Assembly: GCA_013698185.1 (NCBI GenBank)
Contig: JACCVL010000128.1
Span: 1 to 47,392, forward strand
DNA: 47,392 bases
Reading direction: 5' to 3'
Source: Nocardioidaceae bacterium
GTDB lineage: Bacteria; Actinomycetota; Actinomycetes; Propionibacteriales; Nocardioidaceae
In this document: one piece after another, positions 23,264 through 34,210 of the stretch
Layout: each line of letters starts with the position of its first letter
Position numbering within the stretch: the stretch's first letter is position 1
Made by a program: the position numbers and the translations under genes
Notes under the pieces: generated by a model
Told to the model about the DNA's origin: nothing
Seen by the model: only the letters and a program-made list of their open reading frames with translations
Databases searched by the model: none

Positions 23264-24529
23264 GTGTCGGCGAGTGACACCATCGAGATCACCGGCCACC
23301 TGATGGATGGCGGCATCTTGTCGCTGATCCTCAACGACGTGCGGGAGTACGAGGGCGACTACACCATCGACCGCTTCGACGTCGGGCGTGAGACCAACGA
23401 CACCTCGCACGCGAAGCTCACGATCATGGCCGCCGACGACGACGCCCTACAGCGCCTGCTGATGCGCCTGCAGACCCGCGGCGCCAACCTCGTCGACCCC
23501 GGCGAGGCCACCGTCGAGGCGGCGCTGAGCGACGGGGTCTTCCCCGACGGGTTCTACTCCAGCACCAACCTTGACACCCGGGTGCGGCTCGGTGGGAGAT
23601 GGATCACCGTTACCAACCCCGAGATGGACTGCGGCCTCGTCGTCACCGGCGAGGGCGACGGTGCCCAGGTGGCAACCGTCCCGATGTCCGACGTGCGCGC
23701 AGGCATGCGCATCGTGTGCGGGGTCGGCGGGGTGCGCGTGAGAGTGCCGACGCCGGACCGCGACTCTGAGTCGTTCGGCTTCATGGAGTCCGACGTCTCC
23801 AGCGAGAAGCCGCAAGCCCTGCTGGTCCGCCAGGTGGCTGACGGGATGCGCGAGGCCAAGGCAGCCGGCAAGCGGGTGGTGTGGGTGGGTGGCCCGGGGG
23901 TGGTGCACACCGGTGCGGCACCGGCAATGGTGGCCATGGTCGAGGCGGGTTTCGTCGACTGCCTGTTCGCCGGCAATGCACTTGCCACGCATGACATCGA
24001 GTCATCGCTGTACGGCACCTCGCTCGGCGTCGACCTTGCCCAGGGCCGCGGTGTCGAGCACGGGCATGAGCACCACATCCGAGCGCTGAACACCATCCGC
24101 AAGGCCGGGTCCATCGCGGCCGCCGTGGACCAGGGCGTGCTGACCGGCGGCATCATGCATGCGCTGGTGCGAGGCGGGCATCCGTTCGTCCTGGTCGGAT
24201 CGGTGCGCGACGACGGGCCGCTGCCCGACGTCTACACCGACGTGCTGGAGGGCCAGCGCGCCATGCGCGCTCAGCTCGGCGGCGTCGGTTTCTGCCTGAT
24301 GGTGGCGACGATGCTGCACTCGGTGGCGACCGGGAACATCCTGCCGGCCTCGGTGCCGCTGGTGTGCGTGGACATCAATCCGGCCACCGTCACCAAGCTG
24401 GCCGACCGCGGCTCGTCCCAGGCGCGCGGGATCGTCACCGACGTGGGGCTGTTCCTCGAGCAGCTGGCGCACGAGCTGGTGCCGTCCTACACCACGGCGC
24501 CTGCGCCGGGCCGGGCCGGCGCCACGTAA
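23264..24529 (+). CDS. TIGR00300 (LOR/SDH domain) protein, ornithine-cyclodeaminase-like
   Basis: 421 residues from GTG 23264 with GAGGAG five bases upstream; a TACTGT box at 23221-23226 is a plausible -10. The start IEITGHLMDGGILSLILNDVREYEGDY, ETNDTSHAKLTI, NPEMDCGLVV, GGPGVVHTGAAPAMVAMVEAGFVDCLFAGNALATHDIESS and GILPASVPLVCVDINPATVTKL-type segments identify TIGR00300. From memory, an archaeal member was shown to be a non-canonical ornithine cyclodeaminase making proline, and the domain is fused to arginine dihydrolase in cyanobacterial AgrE. Activity here is inferred. It is convergent with the inositol operon. Confidence 0.82.
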   Translation: MSASDTIEITGHLMDGGILSLILNDVREYEGDYTIDRFDVGRETNDTSHAKLTIMAADDDALQRLLMRLQTRGANLVDPGEATVEAALSDGVFPDGFYSSTNLDTRVRLGGRWITVTNPEMDCGLVVTGEGDGAQVATVPMSDVRAGMRIVCGVGGVRVRVPTPDRDSESFGFMESDVSSEKPQALLVRQVADGMREAKAAGKRVVWVGGPGVVHTGAAPAMVAMVEAGFVDCLFAGNALATHDIESSLYGTSLGVDLAQGRGVEHGHEHHIRALNTIRKAGSIAAAVDQGVLTGGIMHALVRGGHPFVLVGSVRDDGPLPDVYTDVLEGQRAMRAQLGGVGFCLMVATMLHSVATGNILPASVPLVCVDINPATVTKLADRGSSQARGIVTDVGLFLEQLAHELVPSYTTAPAPGRAGAT

Positions 24530-24547
24530 ACCGCGGGGCACGGTGGC

Positions 24548-25519
24548 TCAGGTCTGCGGCACCTCGACGCGGGCGCCGGTGTGCAAGGACTCGACCCCGC
24601 ACGCCGCCACGACCGCGGCCCGGTAACCGTCGCGCGCCGTCGGCCCGTCGACGACACCGCGCTGAAGCCCCTCGACCCAGCCGGCCAGCTCGGTCCGGTA
24701 GGCGTCGGCGAACCGCGCCACGAAGTCGGCGCTCACCAGCAAGCCGTCGCCCCCCTCGGTGCGCGCCGCGAGCCCGTACGGCGGCGTGAGGCGCACCGTG
24801 CCGGCCGCGCCGACCACCTCGCACCGCACGTCGTAGCCGTAGCCGGCGTTGACGAACACCTCCACGGTCACGAGCGTGCCGCCTGCCGTCTCGAGCAGTG
24901 CTACCTGGGGGTCGCGTAGCCCCTCGGCCCGGGGCGAGGCCACCGTGATCGCCGTGATCGGGTCGTCAAGCAGCCAGGGCACGCAGTCCAGCTCGTGGAT
25001 CATGGAGTTGCTGACGATCCCGTCCGACGTCACGGATGGGTGGGCCACTGCGTTGCGGTGCACGCAGTGCACGACGAGCGGGCGCCCGACCCGGCCAGCG
25101 AGAACGGCGGCGCGCATGGCGACGTAGGCGGGGTCGTAACGCCGCATGAAGCCCACCTGCACCAGGGCGCGTCCGGTCGCCTCCTCAGCTGCCACGACGC
25201 GGGCGGCCCCGTCGACATCGACGGCGAGTGGCTTCTCGCACAGCACCGGCCGGCCGGCGGCGACGCAGGCGAGGGCGAGCTCCTCGTGAGTCGGGTCGGG
25301 GGAGGTGATCACCACGGCGTCGACGGCGTCGATGAGCTCCTTCGCCGAACCCACCGACTCTGCGCCCACCTCGGCAGCGACCCGCGCGGCGCTGGCGGCG
25401 TCGAAGTCGTGCACCAACGCGACCCCGGCAGCCGGCACCCAGCGAGTCAGCATCCGTGCGTGTGAGCCACCCATCGCCCCGGCGCCGATCACTCCAATGC
25501 GCACCGGAGCGCTGCTCAC
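24548..25519 (-). CDS. iolG: myo-Inositol 2-dehydrogenase (Gfo/Idh/MocA family)
   Basis: 323 residues from GTG 25517-25519, overlapping the preceding stop by GTGA. Rossmann motif IGVIGAGAMG (8-17), the Gfo/Idh signature CEKP (Lys96) and NSMIHELDCVPWLL near the active site fit IolG. It oxidises myo-inositol at C2 with NAD+ to scyllo-inosose, the first catabolic step. It is the last gene of the 12-kb inositol operon and could alternatively use another inositol stereoisomer. Confidence 0.88.
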   Translation of the reverse strand: MSSAPVRIGVIGAGAMGGSHARMLTRWVPAAGVALVHDFDAASAARVAAEVGAESVGSAKELIDAVDAVVITSPDPTHEELALACVAAGRPVLCEKPLAVDVDGAARVVAAEEATGRALVQVGFMRRYDPAYVAMRAAVLAGRVGRPLVVHCVHRNAVAHPSVTSDGIVSNSMIHELDCVPWLLDDPITAITVASPRAEGLRDPQVALLETAGGTLVTVEVFVNAGYGYDVRCEVVGAAGTVRLTPPYGLAARTEGGDGLLVSADFVARFADAYRTELAGWVEGLQRGVVDGPTARDGYRAAVVAACGVESLHTGARVEVPQT

Positions 25520-26709
25520 ACGCTCACCCACCGTCGCTCGGCGGCCGAGCGGAGCAATGCATCGGCGGTCCGGGCGGTGGCCAGAGCATCCTCGACGGTC
25601 GCACCGATCGGTCGCTGCTGGGCGACCGAACGCAGCAACCGCTCGGCCTCGACCACCTTGAGGTCGTCGAAGCCCATGGCGACCCCGGCCCCGGGCTGGA
25701 AGGCGCCGAGCTCCCCGTCGCCCGGTGCGACGTACCGGGTGTGCCACGCCACGTCCTGAAAGGCCCCGTCGGGGCCGACGCCGCACATGCGCAGCTCACC
25801 CATCCGCCGGAAGTCCCACGCCACCGCGCCACGGTCGCCGTGCACCTCGATCCCGTACGTGCACTGCTCCCCCACGGCCACGCGCGACGACTCCAGCACC
25901 CCGCGGGCGCCACCGGCGAACCGCAGCAGCGCGGACACGTGATCCTCGTTGCCGACCGGTCCGGGTGGTCCGCCGGCGAGCGTCGTGGAGCGAGGCGCGG
26001 CGGGGTCGAGCGGCTGCGGTCGCTCGGTGATAAAGGTGGCCAGGTCGGCCACCACCTCGCTGATCTCACCGGCCACCGGGCCGACGACGTAGCGAGCAAG
26101 GTCGAGCCCGTGCGACGACAGGTCACCGATGACGCCGGTCCCGGCCAACGCCGGGTCGAACCGCCACGACAACATCCCGTCCGGATGCGCCGCGTAGTCG
26201 CTGAGCAGGCGCACCGTCACGGTCTCGACCCGCCCGAGGCGACCCTGGGTGATGAGGTCGCGGGCGAGCGCCACGGCTGGCACGTTGCGGTAGTTAAAGC
26301 CCACCGCCGAGCGCACTCCCGCGGAGCGCACGGCGTCGACCACGTCGGTCGTGTCCGCGAGGTGCCGACCGACCGGCTTCTCGACCCACAGGTGCTTGCC
26401 GGCCTTGGCCACCGCCACCCCGATCTCAGCGTGCACATAGTTAGGCCCCGTCACGCTGACCACGGCCACGTCGTCGCGCGCGATCACCTCCGCCCAGTCC
26501 GCGTACGCCACCTCGAAGCCGTACGCGTTGACCGCTAGGTCTCGCCGCGACGGCTCCGGGTCGGCCACGGCGACGAGCCGGGGCTGCAGCGGTGCCCCGG
26601 GATAGTGCTGCAGCAGCCGGCTGTACGCACGAGCGTGCACCTGACCCATCCAGCCGAAGCCGATGACGGCGACGCCGACCTGCCGCGTCGCCGACCGGTC
26701 CTGGGTCAT
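25516..26709 (-). CDS. Second Gfo/Idh/MocA oxidoreductase in the inositol operon
   Basis: 397 residues, ATG start sharing ATGA with the stop of the ABC ATPase gene. [17 protein letters not shown] is the NAD-binding start, VEKPVG holds Lys111, and [30 protein letters not shown] resembles the longer Gfo/Idh enzymes such as levoglucosan (3-)dehydrogenase. It is clearly distinct from the adjacent iolG product. In this setting it probably lets other cyclitols (scyllo- or D-chiro-inositol) or a glycoside enter the pathway. Substrate unknown. Confidence 0.85.
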   Translation of the reverse strand: MTQDRSATRQVGVAVIGFGWMGQVHARAYSRLLQHYPGAPLQPRLVAVADPEPSRRDLAVNAYGFEVAYADWAEVIARDDVAVVSVTGPNYVHAEIGVAVAKAGKHLWVEKPVGRHLADTTDVVDAVRSAGVRSAVGFNYRNVPAVALARDLITQGRLGRVETVTVRLLSDYAAHPDGMLSWRFDPALAGTGVIGDLSSHGLDLARYVVGPVAGEISEVVADLATFITERPQPLDPAAPRSTTLAGGPPGPVGNEDHVSALLRFAGGARGVLESSRVAVGEQCTYGIEVHGDRGAVAWDFRRMGELRMCGVGPDGAFQDVAWHTRYVAPGDGELGAFQPGAGVAMGFDDLKVVEAERLLRSVAQQRPIGATVEDALATARTADALLRSAAERRWVSV

Positions 26710-27641
26710 GGGTGGCGGACCTCCGCAGCCATCTGTTTGGCGACGTCGGAGTCCTCACCCATGCTGCGGGCCAGCTCATGGCTGAGGGCCTCGAGCTCGG
26801 CGCCGCCGGCCATCATGGCCACGAGCTCGTCGAGGGTCATCTCGCCCTTGGGGAAGTCGCCCATGCTGCGGCCGCGTCGCAGCAGCATGAACCGGTCCCC
26901 GACCGGGTAGGCGTGGTGCGGGTTGTGGGTGATGAAGACGACGCCCAACCCACGGTCTCGCGCCCTGGCGATGTACTTCAGCACGACACCGGACTGCCGG
27001 ACGCCGAGTGCTGCGGTCGGCTCGTCGAGAATGAGCACCCGGGCGCCGAAGTAGACCGCGCGCGCGATCGCCACGCACTGCCGCTCCCCGCCGGACAGGG
27101 TGCCGATCGGCTGGTCGACATCGCGCAGGTCGATGCCCATCGCCTCGAGCTCGGCCTTGGTGGTCGCCTTCATCGCACCGACGTCGAGCCGCCGCAGCGG
27201 AGGCACCCCCTTGGTCAGCTCAGAGCCCAGGAAGAAGTTCCGCCAGACCGGCATCAACGGCACCACCGCTAGGTCCTGGTAGACCGTGGCAATGCCGAGC
27301 GCCAGGGCGGCGCGCGGCGACGACATGTGCCGGCTGACGCCGTCGACGACGAACTCACCCGTGCTGTGCTCGTGCGCCCCGGCCAGGATCTTGATGAAGG
27401 TGGACTTGCCGGCACCGTTGTCGCCCAGCACGCAGGTGACCTCGCCGGCGCGCACCGACGTGGTGACGTCGCGCAGGGCGATGACGCTGCCGTAGGACTT
27501 GCCGATGTCGCGGACCTCGATGAGGGTCTCACCCACCGCGGGGAGCTCCGGCGCATGGCCCGACGGGGTGCGCGACAACCCCTTCGCACCGCCGAGGTCA
27601 CCATCAGCCGCGTTGTCAACGGGCTCGTTCTGAGTGCTCAT
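26706..27641 (-). CDS. Sugar (inositol) ABC transporter ATP-binding protein, CUT2 type
   Basis: 311 residues from ATG 27639-27641 (GGAGG upstream), overlapping the permease stop by ATGA. Walker A GDNGAGKS (73-80), signature LSGGERQ (182-188) and Walker B VLILDEP (202-208) are intact. It has a single ATPase domain, unlike the double-domain RbsA type, so it resembles FrcA. A ~37-residue polar N-terminal extension precedes the domain. It energises the permease encoded just upstream. The open frame continuing upstream through the permease gene is not a fusion. Confidence 0.92.
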   Translation of the reverse strand: MSTQNEPVDNAADGDLGGAKGLSRTPSGHAPELPAVGETLIEVRDIGKSYGSVIALRDVTTSVRAGEVTCVLGDNGAGKSTFIKILAGAHEHSTGEFVVDGVSRHMSSPRAALALGIATVYQDLAVVPLMPVWRNFFLGSELTKGVPPLRRLDVGAMKATTKAELEAMGIDLRDVDQPIGTLSGGERQCVAIARAVYFGARVLILDEPTAALGVRQSGVVLKYIARARDRGLGVVFITHNPHHAYPVGDRFMLLRRGRSMGDFPKGEMTLDELVAMMAGGAELEALSHELARSMGEDSDVAKQMAAEVRHP

Positions 27642-28711
27642 CGCACTGCCTCCGCCCTGCTCTTGACCCAGTTGTTGACCAGCACCGCACCGAGCAGCAT
27701 CACGCCGAGGAACGCGTACAGCCAGTCGCTGTCCCAGCCTTCGTAGACGATCCCCTGTCCCACCATGCCGAAGATCAGTGCGCCCAGGGCCGCCCCGACC
27801 GCCGAGCCGTAGCCCCCGGTGAGCAGGCAGCCCCCGACCACCGCGCAGATGATGAAGATGAACTCCTGACCGACGCCGGTGGTGCTCTGCACCGTGGTGG
27901 TCTTGAACAACGCGAGCATGCCGACCAGCCAGCCGGCCACCGACGTCGTGACGAACAGGCCGACCTTCGTCGCGAAGACCGGGACGCCCACCTGCCGGGC
28001 GCTCACCTGCGCACCGCCGACCGCGAAGATCCAGTTGCCCACCCGCGTACGCAGCAGCACCCAGGTGGCCACCGCGGTGACCAGCAGCCACCAGAACGTG
28101 ACTGCGTAAATCGTCAGGATCGAACCGCCGATGTCGAGCTTCACGAACGAGCCGAAGAGCTGTTGCCCAGCGGTGTAGCCGTCGACGTCCTGCAGCCCGG
28201 TCACCGACACCTGGTTGATAATGATCTTGGTGACCGCGAGGTTGACACCCTGCAGCACGAAGAACGTCCCCAGCGTGACGATGAAGCTGGGCAGGCCGGT
28301 CCTCATCACCAGCACACCGTTGATCACCCCGATGACCACGGCCACGGCGAGGGAGAACAGGACGGCCACCCACACATTCATCTGGTACTCCGACATCAAG
28401 ATGCCGGTCGTCAGCCCGGTGGTGCCCCACATGGCGCCGGCCGACAGGTCGAACTCGCCGCCGATCATCAGCAGAGCCACGGCCACCGCCATGATCCCCA
28501 CCGTCGACGAGGTCAGGATCCAGGTGCTCGCACCCGACGGCGTCACGAAGGCGTCGGTGGTCACCGCGAAGAAGGTAAAGATGGCGAGGGCGGCCACGGC
28601 GGCGCCGACCTCGGGACGGCGCAGGATGCGCGCGCTGCGGTGCGAACCTGCGAGACGTTCGTCGGCGGCAGGCTCTTGCTCGCCGGCGGGTGCTGCGGTG
28701 CTCGTGCTCAT
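27638..28711 (-). CDS. Sugar (inositol) ABC transporter permease, CUT2 type
   Basis: 357 residues from ATG 28709-28711 with GAGGAG seven bases upstream. About ten hydrophobic segments; the region [20 protein letters not shown] and [10 protein letters not shown] match the RbsC/FrcC-like BPD_transp_2 family. It forms the membrane channel, probably as a homodimer, for a carbohydrate delivered by the adjacent binding protein. Position within the inositol operon suggests inositol or a derivative as substrate. Confidence 0.92.
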   Translation of the reverse strand: MSTSTAAPAGEQEPAADERLAGSHRSARILRRPEVGAAVAALAIFTFFAVTTDAFVTPSGASTWILTSSTVGIMAVAVALLMIGGEFDLSAGAMWGTTGLTTGILMSEYQMNVWVAVLFSLAVAVVIGVINGVLVMRTGLPSFIVTLGTFFVLQGVNLAVTKIIINQVSVTGLQDVDGYTAGQQLFGSFVKLDIGGSILTIYAVTFWWLLVTAVATWVLLRTRVGNWIFAVGGAQVSARQVGVPVFATKVGLFVTTSVAGWLVGMLALFKTTTVQSTTGVGQEFIFIICAVVGGCLLTGGYGSAVGAALGALIFGMVGQGIVYEGWDSDWLYAFLGVMLLGAVLVNNWVKSRAEAVR

Positions 28712-28750
28712 GGGTGTCTCCTCGTTGTGAGGCTCCGCGCGTCAGCGGTG

Positions 28751-28778
28751 CCGGGGGCCCGGTCACCCGAGCCCCCGG
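28751..28778. terminator. Strong intercistronic hairpin between binding protein and permease genes
   Basis: Perfect 8-bp GC stem CCGGGGGC (28751-28758) / GCCCCCGG (28771-28778) with a 12-nt loop, in the 76-nt gap after the binding-protein stop. Such hairpins commonly protect the upstream message or reduce read-through, so that the binding protein is made in excess over the membrane parts. There is no T-run. Confidence 0.55.
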
Positions 28779-28787
28779 TCGCCTGCG

Positions 28788-29783
28788 TCAGCGGGTTCCG
28801 TTTTCGGCGAACTTCAGGACATCTTCCGCGTTGTCCTCGGTGATGATGGCCGGCCCCGAGTAGACCGGCTGGCCGCCGCCGACGTCGTTGCCGTTGAGCA
28901 CCTTGAGGTAGATGCCGGTCACGCCGAGGTAGCCCTGCACGTACGGCTGCTGGTCGATCGCGAAAAGCAGCTTGCCCTCCAAGACGTTCTTCGCCACGTC
29001 GGCGTTGACGTCGAAGGTGCCGACCGCGATATCGCGGCCGGACTCCGCGACCGCCTGCACCGCCGCACCGGACATGTCACCACCCAGGGTGAGGAGGCCG
29101 TCGATGCTGTCGTCCTCGAGCTTGGACTGGATCGTGGCCTGCGAGGCCTGCAGATCGGTGTTGTCGGCCTGCAGGTTCTCCATGTCGCCGTCGAAGGTGT
29201 CGGCGGCGGCGCTGCAGCGCTCTTCGAGAGCAACGTTGCCGGCCTCCTGGATCACGCAGATCACGTTGCTGACCCCGGCGTCGTTGAGCTGCTCCCCTGC
29301 CGCCTCGCCGGCGATGGTCTCGCTCTGGCCCACGTGGGTGATGGCGCCGAAGTCCTGCCAGTCGTCGATGCCGGAGTTGATGGTGATGACGGGGACACCG
29401 GCTTCCACTGCGGCCTTGATGCTCGCCTCGAGCCCGTCCGGGTTCGCCATCGACACCACCAGGCCGTCGGTGCCGTCGGCGACCGCGTTGTCGATGAGCG
29501 TGCTCTGCGCGCCCGGGTCGGGGTCGCTGTTGTACTGGAGTTCGACCCCGAGGTCGTCGCCGGACTGTTCGGCCCCGGACTTGACGACGTCCCAGAAGGA
29601 GTCGCCGGGGGCACCATGGGTGACCACGTCGATGCGCATATCGGCGGCCGACGTGGTGCCGGCACTCGTGTCGCCGGTGTCCTCACTGCTGGTGCCGCTA
29701 CTGGTGTCGCTGCCGGTGCTGCAGCCGGTCAACACCAGCGCACCGGCGGCGAACGCCACAAGCAGCTTGTTCTTGATCGTCAT
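28788..29783 (-). CDS. Sugar (inositol)-binding lipoprotein of an ABC transporter
   Basis: 331 residues from ATG 29781-29783 with GAGAGGAA upstream; the frame is open further upstream but this is the only start followed by a signal peptide. Lipobox LVLTGCS (Cys21), then a Ser/Thr/Gly/Asp-rich linker. The mature part (IDVVTHGAPGDSFWDVVKSGAEQSGDDLGVELQYNSDPDPGAQSTLID) is a Peripla_BP_4 fold like ribose- or inositol-binding proteins. It would be lipid-anchored outside the membrane and supply the permease. 53 nt separate it from iolA. Confidence 0.92.
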   Translation of the reverse strand: MTIKNKLLVAFAAGALVLTGCSTGSDTSSGTSSEDTGDTSAGTTSAADMRIDVVTHGAPGDSFWDVVKSGAEQSGDDLGVELQYNSDPDPGAQSTLIDNAVADGTDGLVVSMANPDGLEASIKAAVEAGVPVITINSGIDDWQDFGAITHVGQSETIAGEAAGEQLNDAGVSNVICVIQEAGNVALEERCSAAADTFDGDMENLQADNTDLQASQATIQSKLEDDSIDGLLTLGGDMSGAAVQAVAESGRDIAVGTFDVNADVAKNVLEGKLLFAIDQQPYVQGYLGVTGIYLKVLNGNDVGGGQPVYSGPAIITEDNAEDVLKFAENGTR

Positions 29784-29836
29784 ACGGGTTCCTCTCGTAC
29801 GGCCGGAGTGCGTGACCCGGCTGATCGCCCCCACGG

Positions 29837-31333
<1,497 letters not shown>

Positions 31334-31334
31334 G

Positions 31335-33284
31335 TCAGTGATCTCCTCCTTCGATGGTGGCGTCGTCGGTGGGTGGCGGTCGCAGGTACCGCCGCTGCGA
31401 CTTCTTGTGCTCCTCGTAGCGGCTGCGCGCCGCCCGGGTGGACTCCAGCGAGGACACCTCGGCTACCGGCACGTCCCACCAGGCCGGGCTCTGCGGCGCC
31501 GGCACCATCGGGTCGGTCTCCACATGGACGACCGTGGTACGGCTGGACTCGCGGGCCTTGACCAGCGCCGAACGCAGCTCGTCGACGGTGCGGACGGAGT
31601 ACACCTCGGCACCGAGGCTCGCGGCGTTGGCCGCCAGGTCGACGGGCAACCGGTCACCGTCGAGCCCAGTCTCGGTGCGATAGCGGTAGCTCGTGCCGAA
31701 CCGCTGCGCGCCGAGGGACTCGCTGAGCGCGCCGATCGAGGCGAAGCCGTGGTTTTGCACCAGCACCACCACGAGCTTGACCCCCTCAGCCACGGCGGTC
31801 ACCAGCTCGGTCGCCATCATCAGGTAGGAGCCGTCGCCGACCAGGACGACCACCTCGCGGTCCTCGCCCTGGTCGATGGCCGCCAGCTTGACCCCGAGGC
31901 CGCCGGCCACCTCGTAGCCCATGCAGGAGTAGCCGTACTCGACGTGGTAGCCCTTGCGGTCCCGGGTGCGCCAGAGCTTGTGCAGGTCGCCGGGCATGGA
32001 CCCCGCCGCACACACCACCACGTCGGTGGGCGCAGTGACGTCGTTGACGACGCCGATGACCTCCGACTGTGCCGGCAGCGGCGTGTGGCCCACGGTGTAC
32101 GCCCGCTGGACGGTGTCGTCCCAGTCCCGAGCCAGCGAACGGCTGCGCTCGGTCCACGCCGGAGCAGCCGTCCAGCCTGCCAAGCCGGCTTGCAGCGCCG
32201 CCAGCCCCTCGCGGGCGTCGGCGACAAGCGCGGTGGCCGACTGCTTGTGCGCGTCGAACGACGCGACGTTGAGGTTGACGAAACACACGTCGGCACCGAA
32301 CACCGACCGGGACGCGGTGGTGAAGTCGCTCCACCGGGTGCCTACCCCGAGCACGACGTCGGCGTCGGCCGCCAGCGCGTCGGCGGCGGTGCTCCCGGTG
32401 GCACCGATGGCACCGACGGCCTGCAGATGGTCGTAGGGCAGGGCGCCCTTGCCGGCCTGGGTCTCCGCCACCGGCACCCCGGTGGCCTCGGCGAAGTCCC
32501 GCAGCACATCGGTGGCACCGGCGTAGATGACGCCACCGCCGACCACCACCAGCGGGCGCTCCGCCGAGCGGAGCACCGCGATCGCCCGGCCCAGCGCAGC
32601 CGGCTCCGGCACCGGGCGAGGCACCTGCCACACCCGCGTCTCGAACAGCTCGACCGGCCAGTCGTACGCCTCGGCCTGCACGTCCTGGGGCAGTGCCAGC
32701 GTGACCGCGCCGGTCTCCACCGGGTCGCTGAGCACCCGCATCGCCGCCAGCAGCGCCGCCGGCAGCTGCTCGGGTCGGTGGATCCGGTCGAAGTAACGCG
32801 ACACCGGCCGGAACGTGTCGTTGACGGTGAGGTCCAGGCTGCCGGGATCCTCGAGCTCCTGCAGCACCGGGTTGGCGACCCGGGTCGAGAAGACGTCGCC
32901 GGGCAGCAGCAGCACCGGCAGCCGGTTAATGGTCGCCAGCGCAGCCCCGGTCACCATGTTGGTCGAGCCCGGACCCACCGACGCGGTGACCGCGTACGTC
33001 GCCAGCCGGTCCCGGTGGCGGGCGTAGCCGACCGCGGCGTGCACCATGGCCTGCTCGTTGCGGCCCTGCCGGTAACACAGCCTCGGCCGTTCGGGGTCCT
33101 CGCCGGCGTTGGCTGACCGCTCTTCCTCGAGCAGCGCCTGCCCGATGCCCGCGAGGTTGCCATGGCCGAAGATGCCCCAGCAGCCCGCGATGAAGCGCTG
33201 CCGCTCCCCGTCGCGCTGCACCTGCTGGGCGGCCAGGAAACGCACGACGGCCTGGGCCACCGTCAACCGGATCTGGTCGCTCAC
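31335..33284 (-). CDS. iolD: 3D-(3,5/4)-trihydroxycyclohexane-1,2-dione hydrolase
   Basis: 649 residues from GTG 33282-33284, in a GTGA overlap with iolB; extension to 33365 would run through iolB. Thiamine-diphosphate enzyme fold: catalytic Glu78 in CYRQGRNEQAMVHAAVGYAR, VGPGSTNMVTGAALA, and the ThDP-binding motif beginning GDGSYLMM and ending near NHGFASIG. It opens the ring of trihydroxycyclohexanedione to 5-deoxy-glucuronate, the third step of inositol catabolism. Confidence 0.95.
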   Translation of the reverse strand: MSDQIRLTVAQAVVRFLAAQQVQRDGERQRFIAGCWGIFGHGNLAGIGQALLEEERSANAGEDPERPRLCYRQGRNEQAMVHAAVGYARHRDRLATYAVTASVGPGSTNMVTGAALATINRLPVLLLPGDVFSTRVANPVLQELEDPGSLDLTVNDTFRPVSRYFDRIHRPEQLPAALLAAMRVLSDPVETGAVTLALPQDVQAEAYDWPVELFETRVWQVPRPVPEPAALGRAIAVLRSAERPLVVVGGGVIYAGATDVLRDFAEATGVPVAETQAGKGALPYDHLQAVGAIGATGSTAADALAADADVVLGVGTRWSDFTTASRSVFGADVCFVNLNVASFDAHKQSATALVADAREGLAALQAGLAGWTAAPAWTERSRSLARDWDDTVQRAYTVGHTPLPAQSEVIGVVNDVTAPTDVVVCAAGSMPGDLHKLWRTRDRKGYHVEYGYSCMGYEVAGGLGVKLAAIDQGEDREVVVLVGDGSYLMMATELVTAVAEGVKLVVVLVQNHGFASIGALSESLGAQRFGTSYRYRTETGLDGDRLPVDLAANAASLGAEVYSVRTVDELRSALVKARESSRTTVVHVETDPMVPAPQSPAWWDVPVAEVSSLESTRAARSRYEEHKKSQRRYLRPPPTDDATIEGGDH

Positions 33285-34210
33285 GGCGCCGACACCTCCG
33301 CGGCGGCGTTCCGCCTCGACGCGCTGGTGAACGGCAGTCGGGGGTCGACGAGCTCCGCGCCCCAACCGGCCCGCACCCAGGCGTGCGCGGGGTCGTCGCA
33401 GATGTTCCAGGCCCGCTCGCCGGGACCGGCCATCACATTGAGGTAGTACAGGTCGTACCCCGGCGCCGCCATCGACGGACCGTGCCAGCCGTGCGGGATC
33501 AAGACGACGTCACCGCTGCGCACCTCGGCGAGGACGTCCACATCGGACTTGTCGTGGCCGTAGACCCGCTGGTAGCCGATGCCCGCGCCGGCCGGTCCGG
33601 CCGCGACCTCGAAGTAGTAGATCTCCTCCAGCACACTCTCCCCGTCGCGGTCCTCGTCGTGCTTGTGCGGTGGCCAGCTCGACCAGTTGCCGGCCGGAGT
33701 CAGCACCTCGCACACGATCAGTCGCTCGGCGTCGAGTGTCCCCGGAGTGCCGAAGTTGTGCACCTGCCGGCTCGCCTGGCCGGCCCCGCGCAACTCGACG
33801 GGTACGTCCTCCGCCCGCACGATCCGCGGGTTATGGTCGCGCGATCCGCGGATTATGGTCTGGTCGCGGGCCGCTGTTGCCAGCGCGAACCGGCCCCCGC
33901 CCTCGCTGCTGACGGCCACCCCCCGATCGCCGGGCACATACAGCGTGTCGGTCACCCCCGTGAACACGCTGTCGCGACCGTGCAGCCGATACTCGTCGCC
34001 CTCGACAGCCACCAGGCAGGCTCCCGCGAGCGGCACCACCACCATCTCGGCCGGGTCCCGGTCCAGCTCGACGCGCTGCCCCGGTGCGAGCGCCAGGACC
34101 CGCAGCCCGCAATACGTCCAGCCCGCCCGCAGCGGGTCGACGTCGACCTCGTAGGGGGCGGAGCCGCTGGAACCAGCCGGCAGGTGCAGATCACGCGACG
34201 TCAGGGTCAT
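33281..34210 (-). CDS. iolB: 5-Deoxy-glucuronate isomerase
   Basis: 309 residues, starting in an ATGA overlap with the aldolase gene. Two cupin halves; the second has the metal-binding PPHKHDED and EEIYYFEV followed by IPHGWHGPSMAAPGYDLYYLNVMAG, standard for IolB, which converts 5-deoxy-glucuronate to 2-deoxy-5-keto-gluconate. Between the halves the protein has an unusual stretch, QTIIRGSRDHNPRIV, encoded by a 22-bp near-perfect tandem repeat (33817-33860), which seems to make this linker longer than in homologues I recall. Confidence 0.94.
   Translation of the reverse strand: MTLTSRDLHLPAGSSGSAPYEVDVDPLRAGWTYCGLRVLALAPGQRVELDRDPAEMVVVPLAGACLVAVEGDEYRLHGRDSVFTGVTDTLYVPGDRGVAVSSEGGGRFALATAARDQTIIRGSRDHNPRIVRAEDVPVELRGAGQASRQVHNFGTPGTLDAERLIVCEVLTPAGNWSSWPPHKHDEDRDGESVLEEIYYFEVAAGPAGAGIGYQRVYGHDKSDVDVLAEVRSGDVVLIPHGWHGPSMAAPGYDLYYLNVMAGPGERAWNICDDPAHAWVRAGWGAELVDPRLPFTSASRRNAAAEVSAP
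33817..33860. repeat. 22-bp tandem duplication inside iolB
   Basis: Two adjacent 22-bp units (33817-33838 and 33839-33860) differ at only two positions; both contain CGATCCGCGG and end in TTATGGTC. As 22 is not a multiple of three, the copies are read in different frames (DHNPRIV versus QTIIRGS). Confidence 0.8.

Noticed and set aside
26706-28766. Apparent permease-ATPase fusion protein
   Set aside because: The ATPase frame remains open upstream only because of GC-rich codon bias; the permease is encoded in another frame with its own start and stop, and the ATPase has a good ribosome site at 27641.
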